A stretch of 64,000 nt of DNA, taken from assembly GCA_029251525.1 (NCBI GenBank), contig JAQXDE010000005.1:123128-187127 (forward strand). The letters run 5' to 3'. The notes beneath the pieces are model-generated. The model worked only from the letters and a program-made list of their open reading frames with translations. It ran no database searches and was not told where the DNA came from. This document shows positions 37,897-47,336 of the stretch, in pieces. The DNA is from Saprospiraceae bacterium. Its GTDB lineage: Bacteria > Bacteroidota > Bacteroidia > Chitinophagales > Saprospiraceae. The position numbers were made by a program, and so were the translations under genes. The stretch's first letter is position 1. The number at the start of each line of letters is the position of its first letter.

Positions 37897-38745
37897 ATGG
37901 CGTTGGATCAAGTTGATGTAGATAATATGAAAGAAGAGTCAGAAATGTCCTTTTTGGATCATTTAGAGGCTTTAAGGTGGCATTTAGTGCGATCGGTGGT
38001 GGCATTGTTGGTTTTTGCAATTGGATTTTTTATTGCCAAAGATTTTACAACATTTATTTTGTTCTGGCCTCGGCTAAAAGAATTTCCAACGTATGAATTC
38101 TTCTGCAATATGGCTGAAGTGATTTGTTTTTTCCCTCCAGAATTTACACTGGATATTAAAGCCATGCATGAAGCATTTTTGACACATATTCGAGTATCGG
38201 TTATTTTTGGTTTGGTAGTAGCGTTCCCATATTTATTTTGGGAAGTATGGAGATTTATCAAGCCCGCCTTGCTTAAGAATGAATTAAAAGCAGCAAGAGG
38301 TATTGTTTTTTCATGTTCCTCTCTCTTTATATCAGGAGTTACATTCGGTTATTTTGTTCTTACTCCTTTTGCAATTACATTTTTATCCAACTATGAGTTT
38401 GGTGCAGGAGTAGATTTCGAACCGAACTTATCTGATTATGTTTCATCCATCATACTTTTTACGTTGCCAGTTGGAATCATTTTCCAAATGCCAGTTGCTG
38501 TTTATTTTTTGTCAAAAATAGGATTGATTACACCAGAATTCTTAAAAAGTTATAGAAAGCATGCGATTGTAATCATTTTACTGATGGCGGCAATTGTTAC
38601 TCCACCAGATGTGGTTACTCAATTTTTGATTGGAATTCCATTGTTTGGTTTATACGAAGTGAGCATTATTATTTCTCGAAGAGTTATAAAAAATATGGCA
38701 GACAAAGAAGCGGCAGATGAAAAAGCCTTGATGAAAAAACCCTAG
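37897..38745 (+). CDS. tatC: Sec-independent translocase subunit TatC
   Basis: 282 residues, six membrane helices. MSFLDHLEALRWHLVRSV (17-34) is the signature N-terminal segment that contacts twin-arginine signal peptides; FKPALLKNEL-like text (FIKPALLKNELK) and TPPDVVTQFLIGIPLFGLYE are also conserved. TatC is the receptor of the Tat pathway for folded proteins. No tatA or tatB lies beside it. The insertion around CNMAEVICFFPP, in the first periplasmic loop, is common in Bacteroidota TatC. Confidence 0.95.
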   Translation: MALDQVDVDNMKEESEMSFLDHLEALRWHLVRSVVALLVFAIGFFIAKDFTTFILFWPRLKEFPTYEFFCNMAEVICFFPPEFTLDIKAMHEAFLTHIRVSVIFGLVVAFPYLFWEVWRFIKPALLKNELKAARGIVFSCSSLFISGVTFGYFVLTPFAITFLSNYEFGAGVDFEPNLSDYVSSIILFTLPVGIIFQMPVAVYFLSKIGLITPEFLKSYRKHAIVIILLMAAIVTPPDVVTQFLIGIPLFGLYEVSIIISRRVIKNMADKEAADEKALMKKP

Positions 38746-38798
38746 ATAATTATTTTAAATTACTTAAAATTTAAAATTTAATCATTCAAAATTAACTA

Positions 38799-39242
38799 AT
38801 GCAACAAGTTTCGACTTCTCTAACTTTATTCTTGAAAATATTTATACCAATCTTTTGGACAGTAATTTTCTTTTCATTTACCATGGCAATTTGGTTTTTA
38901 GATACAAGTCATTTTGCAGGTGTACCTATTCAGACCTTTCGATATGGGATAACTATTTTTTTATTTATTGGAGTAGTATTTTTTTATTTTACTGTTCTTC
39001 AGCTCAAGAGAATTGAAATGGATCAAACACATGTTTTTGTGACCAACTATTTTAAAAATTACAAATATCCGTGGTTGAATGTTGAAAATATTGAAGAACG
39101 TGATTTTGTTATTTTTAGAACTATCCATATTGTTTTAAAAGATCCAGGAACTTTTGGGAAGAGAATAACTTTTGTTGCTAGTCGACGAAAGTTCAATGCA
39201 TTCATCAAAGAAAATCCACATTTATTTGAGCAATTTGCTTAA
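38799..39242 (+). CDS. Small two-helix membrane protein, unrecognised
   Basis: 147 residues. Two membrane helices (about 11-33 and 46-68) are followed by a cytoplasmic domain of about 75 residues with beta-type text (TFGKRITFVASRRKFNAFI), which looks like a bacterial PH-like domain. I do not recognise the family. It starts 53 bp after tatC and could be co-transcribed. A short frame (39242-39322) overlaps its stop codon but is too small to support. Confidence 0.6.
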   Translation: MQQVSTSLTLFLKIFIPIFWTVIFFSFTMAIWFLDTSHFAGVPIQTFRYGITIFLFIGVVFFYFTVLQLKRIEMDQTHVFVTNYFKNYKYPWLNVENIEERDFVIFRTIHIVLKDPGTFGKRITFVASRRKFNAFIKENPHLFEQFA

Positions 39243-39465
39243 TGGTAAGTGAAGCAGAAAATTACAAAGATCTAATACATATTAAGTACTCGAATTTGCC
39301 ATTAGAATTTTATAAGATCTAGATTAGCCAAGGAGCTGTCAAACTTGTAGTTATTTATCTAAGAATTAATTAGTTGACGATTAAAGTAGGAGCATCTCCT
39401 CAGATATTATTGCTTTTTGTTTTAAATACGTGCAGTTTAAATTGGATGAAAATTTCATCAATTAA

Positions 39466-39507
39466 AAAAGAAAGGAACACTCAAACCAATGAGTGCTCCT
39501 TTCTTTT
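39466..39507. terminator. Bidirectional terminator
   Basis: An 18-bp stem with one mismatch, AAAAGAAAGGAACACTCA (39466-39483) with its complement at 39490-39507, loop 6 nt, between the convergent membrane protein gene and the DUF4783 gene. Confidence 0.85.
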
Positions 39508-39537
39508 AATAAAATCAATTGTAATTATTTTAAAAGA

Positions 39538-39906
39538 CTATTCTTTGTCAAATCGAAGCTCTTGAATAAGAGGTTGGTTTTCTGATAATTTCATGTAAAC
39601 GTATACTCTATAAGTGCCACTTTTGGTATTCAAGTTACCAATAAAATATTTAGAATCTTCACCTTTAGAGGTACCTTGATGGATAAGGTTAAAAGATTTT
39701 GCGGGGTTTTTTGAAAAGAATTTTTTTACTACATCCTTTGCTTCTGTTTTATTATAGAAGTCATCATCAATTTCTACGTTCTCATCGAAGTAGGTAGAAA
39801 GAGAATCGACATCACCTATACTCAACGCTTTTGAAATATTATCCATGTTATGGCTAGTTGCAGCTAAACAAGGAACAATTAAGAATAATAATATTAGATT
39901 TTTCAT
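39538..39906 (-). CDS. DUF4783 (NTF2-like) secreted protein
   Basis: 122 residues from the ATG at 39906, where a signal peptide starts (MKNLILLFLIVPCLAATS); an in-frame TTG at 39936 would add ten residues before it. The mature part is one small NTF2-like domain with ISKALSIGDVDSLSTYFDENVEID and VKKFFSKNPAKSFNLIHQG, which matches Bacteroidota DUF4783 proteins. Periplasmic, function unknown. Single gene. Confidence 0.8.
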   Translation of the reverse strand: MKNLILLFLIVPCLAATSHNMDNISKALSIGDVDSLSTYFDENVEIDDDFYNKTEAKDVVKKFFSKNPAKSFNLIHQGTSKGEDSKYFIGNLNTKSGTYRVYVYMKLSENQPLIQELRFDKE

Positions 39907-39936
39907 GGATCTACTTTTTATTTTATTTGTTCCCAA

Positions 39937-40264
39937 CTTTATGCCAGAAACGAATTTCTTATTTTTGTAAAAATAACCTTTATCAGATGATCTGTCAAGT
40001 TTTTATCAATAAATAGACCGAAAAATGACAGTTGACACAATAAAGTACACATTTTAATATGTGTTATTAATTGATTTTCAGACATTTGAATACCATGTGA
40101 GGAGTATCTTATTAAAGAATATAGTTATGTTAACGTTTTTTTAAATCCTTAAATTATGTTAATAGAGAGACTTACAATCAACAAAATCAAATAGCCATCT
40201 ATATTACTTCTAACGCATAAAATGAGTAAAGTCACTTTTTTTTCTGTTAATAAACCCTTAAACT
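39937..40264. other. Intergenic stretch, nothing clear
   Basis: A/T-rich, no frame with coding character. One short hairpin, ACACAT...ATGTGT (about 40046-40064). Contains the 5' flank of the DUF4783 gene and the 3' flank of the DUF6265 gene. Confidence 0.5.
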
Positions 40265-40765
40265 TTATTCAATTCGAACAAATTGGAAATCAACTTTTCT
40301 CTTTCCTCCCTCAATTCTGGCTCTGATTGTATTTTGATCAAATTTTGTATAACTTATTTTTTTTGGAAAATTATTCTGTTTGTTTTCAAAAATAAAATAT
40401 TTGTTTGAATCAGATATCATCTTAAAAGGGACTTGACGGTTTCCTTTGGGTGTTTTGACTGTTGGAATATAAAGGATTTCTTTATCTCGAATAACTAAAT
40501 CAATAGTTTCTTGAATAACAGTATCTACTTCACCATAAATTCGAAAATTTCTTCCAAAGTAATATTGGTCATTAATTTTTGTCCAAGTTTCGAAATCATT
40601 CCCTTCATTGATTTTCCAATGACCAATTATCCAATTTAGTTTTGACAAATCTTTTGGTGGAGTTTCTGTTTGTTTACAATTGGAGTAAATAAAAATTAAT
40701 GAAAAAAGCGTCAAGATGGTTATTAAATATCTTGACGCTTGTGTTTTGTTATTTTTTCTTTGCAT
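40265..40765 (-). CDS. DUF6265-family lipoprotein
   Basis: 166 residues: a lipoprotein signal ending FIYSNC (Cys30), then a beta-rich domain beginning LSKLNWIIGHWKI, with ETWTKINDQYYFGRNFRI, which fits DUF6265 (lipocalin-like). Envelope protein of unknown function. It follows dipeptidyl peptidase IV by 14 bp. Oddly, a perfect terminator-like hairpin lies within its signal-peptide codons, so its transcription from upstream may be limited or conditional. Confidence 0.75.
   Translation of the reverse strand: MQRKNNKTQASRYLITILTLFSLIFIYSNCKQTETPPKDLSKLNWIIGHWKINEGNDFETWTKINDQYYFGRNFRIYGEVDTVIQETIDLVIRDKEILYIPTVKTPKGNRQVPFKMISDSNKYFIFENKQNNFPKKISYTKFDQNTIRARIEGGKRKVDFQFVRIE
40702..40740 (-). terminator. 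Terminator-like hairpin inside a coding sequence
   Basis: On the minus strand AAGCGTCAAGAT (40740-40729) pairs perfectly with ATCTTGACGCTT (40717-40706), loop 11 nt, followed by a T-run (six T including the last stem bases). It ends the peptidase transcript but lies at about codons 9-21 of the DUF6265 gene. Confidence 0.7.
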
Positions 40766-40779
40766 TATTTTACTAAATG

Positions 40780-42963
40780 TTACAAATTTTCATAAATAAA
40801 ATCTGTCATTTTATTGTATAAGTGTAATCGAGTTGTTCCCCCAAAGATGCCATGATTTCTATTTGGATAAAAATAAGTATCAAATTGTTTGTTGGAACGA
40901 ATCAATGCATTAACCATTTCTGCAGTATTTTGAAAATGAACGTTGTCATCTGCTACTCCATGCACTAATAAATATTTTCCTTTCATCAAATCTGTAAAGT
41001 TGACTGGTGAGTTGTCTTTGTACCCACTTTCATTTTCTTTTTCCGTACGCATATATCGTTCAGTGTAAATTGTATCGTACCATTTCCAATTCGTTACAGG
41101 TGCAACTGCAATTGCAGATTTAAAAACATCTGCTCCTTTGAAAAGACAAAGTGAAGACATATAGCCACCATAACTCCAACCAAAAATCCCAATACGTTCT
41201 GCATCAATATATGATTGATTTCCTAGATATTTTGCGGCAGAAATTTGATCCATCGTTTCATATTTTCCTAGTTCGAGGTAAGTCATTTTTTTAAATTCCT
41301 GACCTCTTGCACCACTTCCTCGATTGTCTACACTCACCACGATATAACCATTTTGAGCTAACATTTGATACCACCAATTATTGAATCCTCCCCATGAATC
41401 AGTTACCGTTTGACTACCTGGGCCACCATAAACATACATGAAAACTGGGTACTTTTTATCTGGATCAAAATCAGCTGGCTTGAGCATCCAGCCATTTAAC
41501 TTTTCACCTCCTTCGATAGGTACATTGAAGAACTCGAAGTTATTCCAACTGTAATTTTGTTGAGTAGTTCTCATCGCTGCGTTGTCTTCGATGACACGAA
41601 TTTCTTTTCCTGAATTTTCGTAAACGGTATAGGTTGCTGGAGAGTTTAATGTAGAATGTGTATTTACAAAGTAATCAAAATTACTACTCCATTGTGTGCG
41701 ATTAGTTCCTATTTCTGGAGTGATCTTTTTCTTTTTCTTTCCTTTAAAACTAATGGAATAGCTTTGTCTTTCCAACGGAGATTCTTCAGCAGCTTGGTAA
41801 TAAATGGTTTTTCTTTTTTCATCTACACCATAAAAACGAGTTACATCAAAATTACCTTTAGTCAATTGTCTTTTTAGCTTTCCATCCAATTCATACATAT
41901 AAATATGATTGAATCCATCTTTTTCGCTCGTCCAAATAAAACATTTTCCATCTTCCAGAAAAGTCATGTCATCTGTAATGTCGATATAATATTTATTCAT
42001 TTCTTTAAGCATCACAGAGGTTTTTCCACTTGTTGCATCAGCCAATAATAATTCTAATTCATTTTGGTGGCGATTCATTTTAAATATGCAGAGTTTATTA
42101 GCATCGAGAGTCCATTTGATTCTTGGAAAATACATATCAGGTTCACTACCTGTTTTTACTTCTGTCGTTTTTCCTGTCCTGATATCAAAAATATGAACAG
42201 AAACAATGGCATTTTTTTCACCAACCTTTGGATATTTAAATGTTTTGTACTCAGGATATAAATCTCGATTGTATAAAGTCATTGTAAATTCTTTAACTTC
42301 TGATTCATCGAACCTTAAAAAGGCAATTTTGTTTCCATCAGGTGACCATTCAAATGCTTTTGCGATAGAAAATTCTTCTTCGTAAACCCAATCTGCGGAT
42401 CCATTGATGATAGAATTAAATTTTCCATCAGGTGTAATTTGCGTAATTTCTCCATTCACTAAGTTCTTAATATATATATTATTTTTTCGAACAAAAGCTA
42501 CTTTAGTTGCATCGTCTGAGAAAGAAGTGTAACGTTGTTTTCCTGTTTTTTCAACAGTTGTAAGAGTTTTGTTATTTTTATCCCAGACATAAAAATTGGC
42601 TCTTGTACTTCTTCTGTAGATTGATTCAGTTTCAGTTTTTATCAAGATTTTACTTTCATCTTTACTGAATGTGTAATCATCCATTTTTCCGTTAAACTCT
42701 GAATTTTCGCTTACACTAGATGCATCAAAAATGTCTTTAATAAATAGACCCGTCGTAAAATCATATTGTTTGATTTTATTTTCCTCTAATCGGGTATAAT
42801 GTTTTCCATCATTTTGAAAATTAAAGCCTGGAACGGATCTTGGAACAAATTCATATTTTTCCCAAATATCTTCGACGGAAATTTTCGCATTATTTTGTTG
42901 TGCTTTTAAACTAATGCTTACAATTACAAAAATGAAAGTCAGTATGTAAAATCTTTTTAACAT
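40780..42963 (-). CDS. Dipeptidyl peptidase IV (S9B prolyl peptidase)
   Basis: 727 residues with signal peptide (1-21, FVIVSISLKAQ). An eight-blade beta-propeller (about 45-480) includes DWVYEEEF, the Glu pair that holds the substrate's free N-terminus in DPP IV. The alpha/beta hydrolase domain has Ser in GWSYGGYMS, Asp in HGVADDNVHFQN and His in NRNHGIFGG. It removes X-Pro dipeptides from peptide N-termini. Periplasmic or surface location. Normal length. Confidence 0.95.
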   Translation of the reverse strand: MLKRFYILTFIFVIVSISLKAQQNNAKISVEDIWEKYEFVPRSVPGFNFQNDGKHYTRLEENKIKQYDFTTGLFIKDIFDASSVSENSEFNGKMDDYTFSKDESKILIKTETESIYRRSTRANFYVWDKNNKTLTTVEKTGKQRYTSFSDDATKVAFVRKNNIYIKNLVNGEITQITPDGKFNSIINGSADWVYEEEFSIAKAFEWSPDGNKIAFLRFDESEVKEFTMTLYNRDLYPEYKTFKYPKVGEKNAIVSVHIFDIRTGKTTEVKTGSEPDMYFPRIKWTLDANKLCIFKMNRHQNELELLLADATSGKTSVMLKEMNKYYIDITDDMTFLEDGKCFIWTSEKDGFNHIYMYELDGKLKRQLTKGNFDVTRFYGVDEKRKTIYYQAAEESPLERQSYSISFKGKKKKKITPEIGTNRTQWSSNFDYFVNTHSTLNSPATYTVYENSGKEIRVIEDNAAMRTTQQNYSWNNFEFFNVPIEGGEKLNGWMLKPADFDPDKKYPVFMYVYGGPGSQTVTDSWGGFNNWWYQMLAQNGYIVVSVDNRGSGARGQEFKKMTYLELGKYETMDQISAAKYLGNQSYIDAERIGIFGWSYGGYMSSLCLFKGADVFKSAIAVAPVTNWKWYDTIYTERYMRTEKENESGYKDNSPVNFTDLMKGKYLLVHGVADDNVHFQNTAEMVNALIRSNKQFDTYFYPNRNHGIFGGTTRLHLYNKMTDFIYENL

Positions 42964-43129
42964 GCTAGTTGATTTATTTTGAAGTATTAAAATAATAGAG
43001 CTTCCTAATTTTGTTTATAAATTTGGCAAATACAAAGAAAACAAACTTTTGAAAAAGGGTTACTATGATTTTTGATATAAAACTAAGTTTCTTGAGGGAA
43101 TAAGGGTATTTCTTCGCTAAGTTAAATTT

Positions 43130-43792
43130 TTGTCTCCCGAAAAAGTCACAATTTTATTTGATTTAATGGGATTTAAAATTGATTTAGGTTTATTTTCTTC
43201 AATTCCATCACGAGGTAAACTGATAATTTTTTTACCTCGGTCGTCCAAATGGGAAACACAAAATATTTTGAATTTAAATAAGGGGACAGGGAATTTTATT
43301 TTCTTGAGATTTTAAAATATTCCTCTAAAAATCAATTCTCGACGAGTAATATTGTCTAGTAATGCACTAGGAAAAAAAGGACCTTTAATTAATTCGTATT
43401 TAATGGAATATTTGCAATGATTAAATTCTTTGCAAATAGAAATGGTTACACTGTTTTTCAAGCAGTAAATTTATCTGATATTAAAACAACTGCCGGCATT
43501 GCTGTTGTTAGTATTAAGTATACCAATCCATTAAATTGTAACAATGTCTGGTTTTATGAAGTCGTTGGAAGTAGTCGCTACTGGTTGGGATAAATTGGAT
43601 ATCAATTCAAGTACGGAAATATTGAATTTTCCACAAACCCATTCAATTAGATTTTTAATATCTAATTTTCCGAGTAGGTAATTATCTAATTTTTCAATTA
43701 TTGATTGAAAAAATAATTTTACAACTTTTAAAATTCGTTTAAAAAGTAGTTCTGATGATTGGAATAAGGGGGTAGTTACAATGATGAAGTAG
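43130..43792 (+). pseudogene. Decayed coding region, origin unrecognised
   Basis: Fragments with protein-like composition lie in shifting plus-strand frames: an open stretch at about 43130-43315; a 58-residue ORF from ATG 43417 (MIKFFANRNGYTVFQAVNLS ...) to TAA 43591-43593; then in the next frame WDKLDINSSTEILNF ... to about 43680; and NNFTTFKIRLKSSSDDW ... to about 43792. The order suggests one gene broken by indels. I cannot name it. Confidence 0.4.
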
Positions 43793-43861
43793 TTTTTAAT
43801 TAAATAGGCCTTTAGAAAAGGAGAATGAGTATTCTATGTGCTTAAGTTTAGATAAGGTATT

Positions 43862-45352
43862 TTAATCTCCAATTAATTTTTTTAAAGCATTTTGAACAGC
43901 TTTTCTATTTTCCCTTTTCTTTACCTCAATGGCTGGAGCAGCTCTTTCTTCACAATTCTTAACTGGACATCGCTCACATGTTTTATTCACAACTCTGGTT
44001 CGTATAGTTGGGTCATCCAAAAAATTAATCTTTTCCCTAACCTCATTATCAATCAAGATCCCAATCGTCACGCTTGTATTCAAGTGTGGTTGAGGGTGCG
44101 CTGGACGTGATAATGTGAAAGATAAATATTCATCATCTGTTCCATAGTATTTTGACCGTTGTATACCTACAAAAGTATTAATATATTTTCCTACCTTTTG
44201 CATTTTATGCATATCATCGAGTAAAGATATAGACAACCATCTTCGACAATAATGTTCTAATAATCCATTTCCATGTGGATGATGTTTGTGATTAAGGTGT
44301 AATTCTTTATCAATTTCAAAATTATTTTTTTCTGTATTATGAATACATCGGAGGAAAAATAATTTTTGTAAATCAAAAAACTGAGGCAACAAATTTGTTA
44401 AGCGGTGGTACAAAATTTCAGGTGATGCATTATATTTTTGATTGATTTGAATTAAAGCCTCCGCATCCCATCTTTCTTTTTGGAAAAATGAAGTAAGATC
44501 TTCCAAAAGTGCTTCCCTAGGAATAATTAATGCAGCTGCAAAATATGAGGCTTGAAATTGATTTAAGACCATGTCAAATGAATCAATTTTTAATAAGGAT
44601 GAAGTATACCCGCGTTGTTTTATTTTTAACCGATTAAAACCTAACTCTTTGGCGAGTTGAAATAATTTTTCAGCAGAAGAAAGATTTTCATTAAGTAATA
44701 GTTTTTTTCTTTTTGGAATAAAAACGGCGCGAATATCTTTTAGTTCGGGGAATTCTGACAAGCCATTTTCAATGACTTGGTATTTATATTTTTTTTGTAA
44801 AATTAACTTTAAAGTATCTGAATTGGTTGTACCGTTGAAAGGTAATTTGTCTTTTTTAAAAAAATCATCAACTACCTTTTCAATTTCTTCAAAATAATTG
44901 TAGCGCATTTCTTGATATGCTCTCATGGCACCCGTAAAAAAATGAGCATCCAACAAAGCATAACTTCTTGATATTTCAACTAGAGTAGAGATAAATGCAC
45001 CCACTCTAATAGGGGCATTAGCAATAATTTCAGTCACTTTTGATAACTCAATTCCAAATAAATCTAGTGGCAACTCATTAAGGAAATTTGATTGTAACAA
45101 TACACCTACAGGTGCTAATTGCTTCATAAGTTCAGTTGAGGTTAGAGATTCCACATCAATTTTTAAGGCTTTGGCCAGTAAAGCAATTTTATCTGCTCGT
45201 GGATATTTCTTTCCTTTTTCAATTTCATTGAGGTATGAAACAGAAAGTCCCGATTGCTCTGCGAGTTGGGCGAATGACAATTTTAGTCCTGTCCGTAATT
45301 GTTTTACTTTCAGTCCAAAAATGATTCTATGATTTTGTGTCTTGATACTCAA
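43862..45352 (-). CDS. XRE/ScfR-type transcriptional regulator with Cys-rich C-terminus
   Basis: 496 residues from TTG 45352: an N-terminal XRE helix-turn-helix (about 12-68, LSFAQLAEQSGLSVSYLNEIEKG), a central ImmA/IrrE-like region (about 200-285) in which the usual HExxH is AKELGFN, so no zinc protease is expected, and a C-terminal part with CERCPVKNCEERAAP, a probable metal-binding cluster. This is the layout of short-chain fatty-acyl regulators (ScfR). Just upstream an ATG followed by ten A is out of frame by one base; with nine A it would be the in-frame start, so either TTG is used or the run is miscounted or variable. The ligand is unknown; icmF and a dead acyl-CoA oxidase gene are in the same window. 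Confidence 0.85.
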   Translation of the reverse strand: MSIKTQNHRIIFGLKVKQLRTGLKLSFAQLAEQSGLSVSYLNEIEKGKKYPRADKIALLAKALKIDVESLTSTELMKQLAPVGVLLQSNFLNELPLDLFGIELSKVTEIIANAPIRVGAFISTLVEISRSYALLDAHFFTGAMRAYQEMRYNYFEEIEKVVDDFFKKDKLPFNGTTNSDTLKLILQKKYKYQVIENGLSEFPELKDIRAVFIPKRKKLLLNENLSSAEKLFQLAKELGFNRLKIKQRGYTSSLLKIDSFDMVLNQFQASYFAAALIIPREALLEDLTSFFQKERWDAEALIQINQKYNASPEILYHRLTNLLPQFFDLQKLFFLRCIHNTEKNNFEIDKELHLNHKHHPHGNGLLEHYCRRWLSISLLDDMHKMQKVGKYINTFVGIQRSKYYGTDDEYLSFTLSRPAHPQPHLNTSVTIGILIDNEVREKINFLDDPTIRTRVVNKTCERCPVKNCEERAAPAIEVKKRENRKAVQNALKKLIGD

Positions 45353-45392
45353 ATATTTTTTTTTTCATTAAAAACTTCATGGGTAAAAATAG

Positions 45393-45400
45393 TAAATTTG
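45393..45400 (+). promoter_or_regulatory. Possible -7 promoter element for the MutS-like gene
   Basis: TAAATTTG, a perfect TAnnTTTG, about 140 nt before the start of the MutS-like gene; a long leader would result. Confidence 0.4.
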
Positions 45401-45535
45401 TGGGAATTCTTATTTCGGACAACCTGTATTGTAATGGTTTGCAATTGCATTTTACCAGGAGACAATCTGTAAACCATTTTCTTAGTTCAATTTTTAGTAA
45501 AAAAACATTTATTCACCATTTTTAATATTTTTTCG

Positions 45536-47317
45536 TTGCAATTACAAGAACTTTACAAAAAACGTCAAACTGATTTCTCAGATAAGGCTGCTGAGTTTAA
45601 ACAAAAATATATTTACTTTTCGATTGTTCGATTAGTAATCTTTTTTATTGGAGCAGGGGTATTTACTTTTCTATGGTCTTATGGCTGGATCGCTACCTTT
45701 TTTTTAATTGTATTTTTGGTTGTATTTGCTCGATTTGTCTATTGGCATCAAACTATTCAACAAAATCAAATTCATCATGAAAATTTATCTAATGTTAATC
45801 AAAATGAAATTGATTATCTGAATTTTAAATTCAACCAATTTGATTCAGGGGAACAATTTATGGATACACAACATCCAAATTCAGTTGATATGGATCTTTT
45901 CGGAGCTTATTCATTTTTCCAATATTGTAACCGAAGTAATACATCTATTGGTAGGAAATGTTTAGCAAATTGGTTGAGCTATCCAGCATCAATAGAAGAA
46001 ATTTCAATACGTCAAGAGTCTATTAAAGAATTACAAAATCAGTTAGATTGGCGTCAAAATTTTCAAGCTATAGGTATGTCCACCGAGGATTCTGAAAGTC
46101 ATTTGGAGGCATTAAAAAAATGGTTACATATGTCTCCCTATGTAAATAATTCCTTTTGGTTAAAGATAGCGTTGTACGTTGCTCCATTTTTCGGGATAGC
46201 AGGAGTTATGCTATGGTTGTTTTATATTCCATGGCAATTGGCGATTTTGCTTTACATACCCGCGGCACTTATTTTAAAGGCTACCTTGGAAAAGGTCAAT
46301 GCTACTCATTTACAAACTGACAAGGCAGAAAAGATATTGGCTCACTATGCGCGACTGATTCAACATATTGAAGAAGAGAAATTCTCCTCTAAAAAATTAT
46401 ACGAATTACGATCAGTATTTTTTGTTGGAAAAGAAAATGCATCGACTAGTGTTAAGAAACTATCTTATATCATTCGGCAATTAAATGTACGTAATAATCC
46501 TTTTGCGATTCTTTTAAATGTATTTACACTTTGGGATTTGCATTGGGTAAATCGTTTGGAAAAATGGCAAGCCATACAAAAAGATAATTTACCAAGATGG
46601 TTTGATGCCTTACAAGAGATTGAAGCCGTTTTAAGTTTTGCAACACTTTATTATAATAATCCAAAATGGGTTTTTCCAAAAGTGAAAAACCAAAATGAAT
46701 TATTTGTCAATCAGATGGGACATCCTCTAATTATTGGAAAAGAAAGAGTTTGCAATGATCTGACAATGCCAACCGAGGCACACATTAAATTAATTACTGG
46801 TTCGAATATGGCCGGGAAAAGTACTTTTTTACGAACAACAGGGTTGAATATTATTTTAGCGATGAGTGGGAGTGTGGTTTGTGCTAAGGAATTTTTATTA
46901 CCGCCTTTACAAGTGTATTCAAGTATGAGAACGGTAGATGCATTGCATGAAAGTACCTCCTCCTTTTATGCAGAACTTAAACGATTAAAAATAATTATTG
47001 AAGCAGTTGATGCCGAGCAAAATATTTTTTTTATTTTAGATGAGATTCTAAAAGGAACAAATTCTACGGATCGTCATACCGGTTCGAAAGCATTAATTCA
47101 GCAATTTATCAACAGTAAAGGATCAGGACTGATTGCAACGCATGATTTAGAATTAGGAAGCATGGAGGTAAAATCGGGAGGTGCGATTGAGAATCTTTGT
47201 ATGGAAGTGGAAGTTCAAGATGGAAAATTAAAGTTTGATTATACAATAAAAAAAGGAGTGAGTCAAAGTTTTAATGCCACGCTCTTAATGAAACAAATGG
47301 GTATTCGCATTAAATGA
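45536..47317 (+). CDS. Membrane-associated MutS-like ATPase
   Basis: 593 residues from TTG 45536; no in-frame ATG lies upstream. Two membrane helices (about 28-65) follow the N-terminal coiled segment and two more lie at about 218-250. The C-terminal half is a MutS domain V ATPase: Walker A GSNMAGKSTFLRTTG (about 422-436), YSSMRTVDALHESTSSFYAEL, Walker B IFFILDEILKGTNSTDR, and SGLIATHDLELG. No mismatch-binding domain I is present. A Bacteroidota family, probably not involved in replication repair. It is followed after 19 bp by a small T9SS protein gene. Confidence 0.88.
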   Translation: MQLQELYKKRQTDFSDKAAEFKQKYIYFSIVRLVIFFIGAGVFTFLWSYGWIATFFLIVFLVVFARFVYWHQTIQQNQIHHENLSNVNQNEIDYLNFKFNQFDSGEQFMDTQHPNSVDMDLFGAYSFFQYCNRSNTSIGRKCLANWLSYPASIEEISIRQESIKELQNQLDWRQNFQAIGMSTEDSESHLEALKKWLHMSPYVNNSFWLKIALYVAPFFGIAGVMLWLFYIPWQLAILLYIPAALILKATLEKVNATHLQTDKAEKILAHYARLIQHIEEEKFSSKKLYELRSVFFVGKENASTSVKKLSYIIRQLNVRNNPFAILLNVFTLWDLHWVNRLEKWQAIQKDNLPRWFDALQEIEAVLSFATLYYNNPKWVFPKVKNQNELFVNQMGHPLIIGKERVCNDLTMPTEAHIKLITGSNMAGKSTFLRTTGLNIILAMSGSVVCAKEFLLPPLQVYSSMRTVDALHESTSSFYAELKRLKIIIEAVDAEQNIFFILDEILKGTNSTDRHTGSKALIQQFINSKGSGLIATHDLELGSMEVKSGGAIENLCMEVEVQDGKLKFDYTIKKGVSQSFNATLLMKQMGIRIK

Positions 47318-47336
47318 TTTATAAAAACAAAAGAAA

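Noticed and set aside
39374..39565. A 63-residue open frame on the plus strand
   Set aside because: TTG start, no family, and its 3' half overlaps the terminator hairpin at 39466-39507 and the end of the DUF4783 gene.
43130..43315. A 61-residue open frame as an independent gene
   Set aside because: TTG start and no signals; it is more likely a fragment of the decayed region described as a pseudogene.
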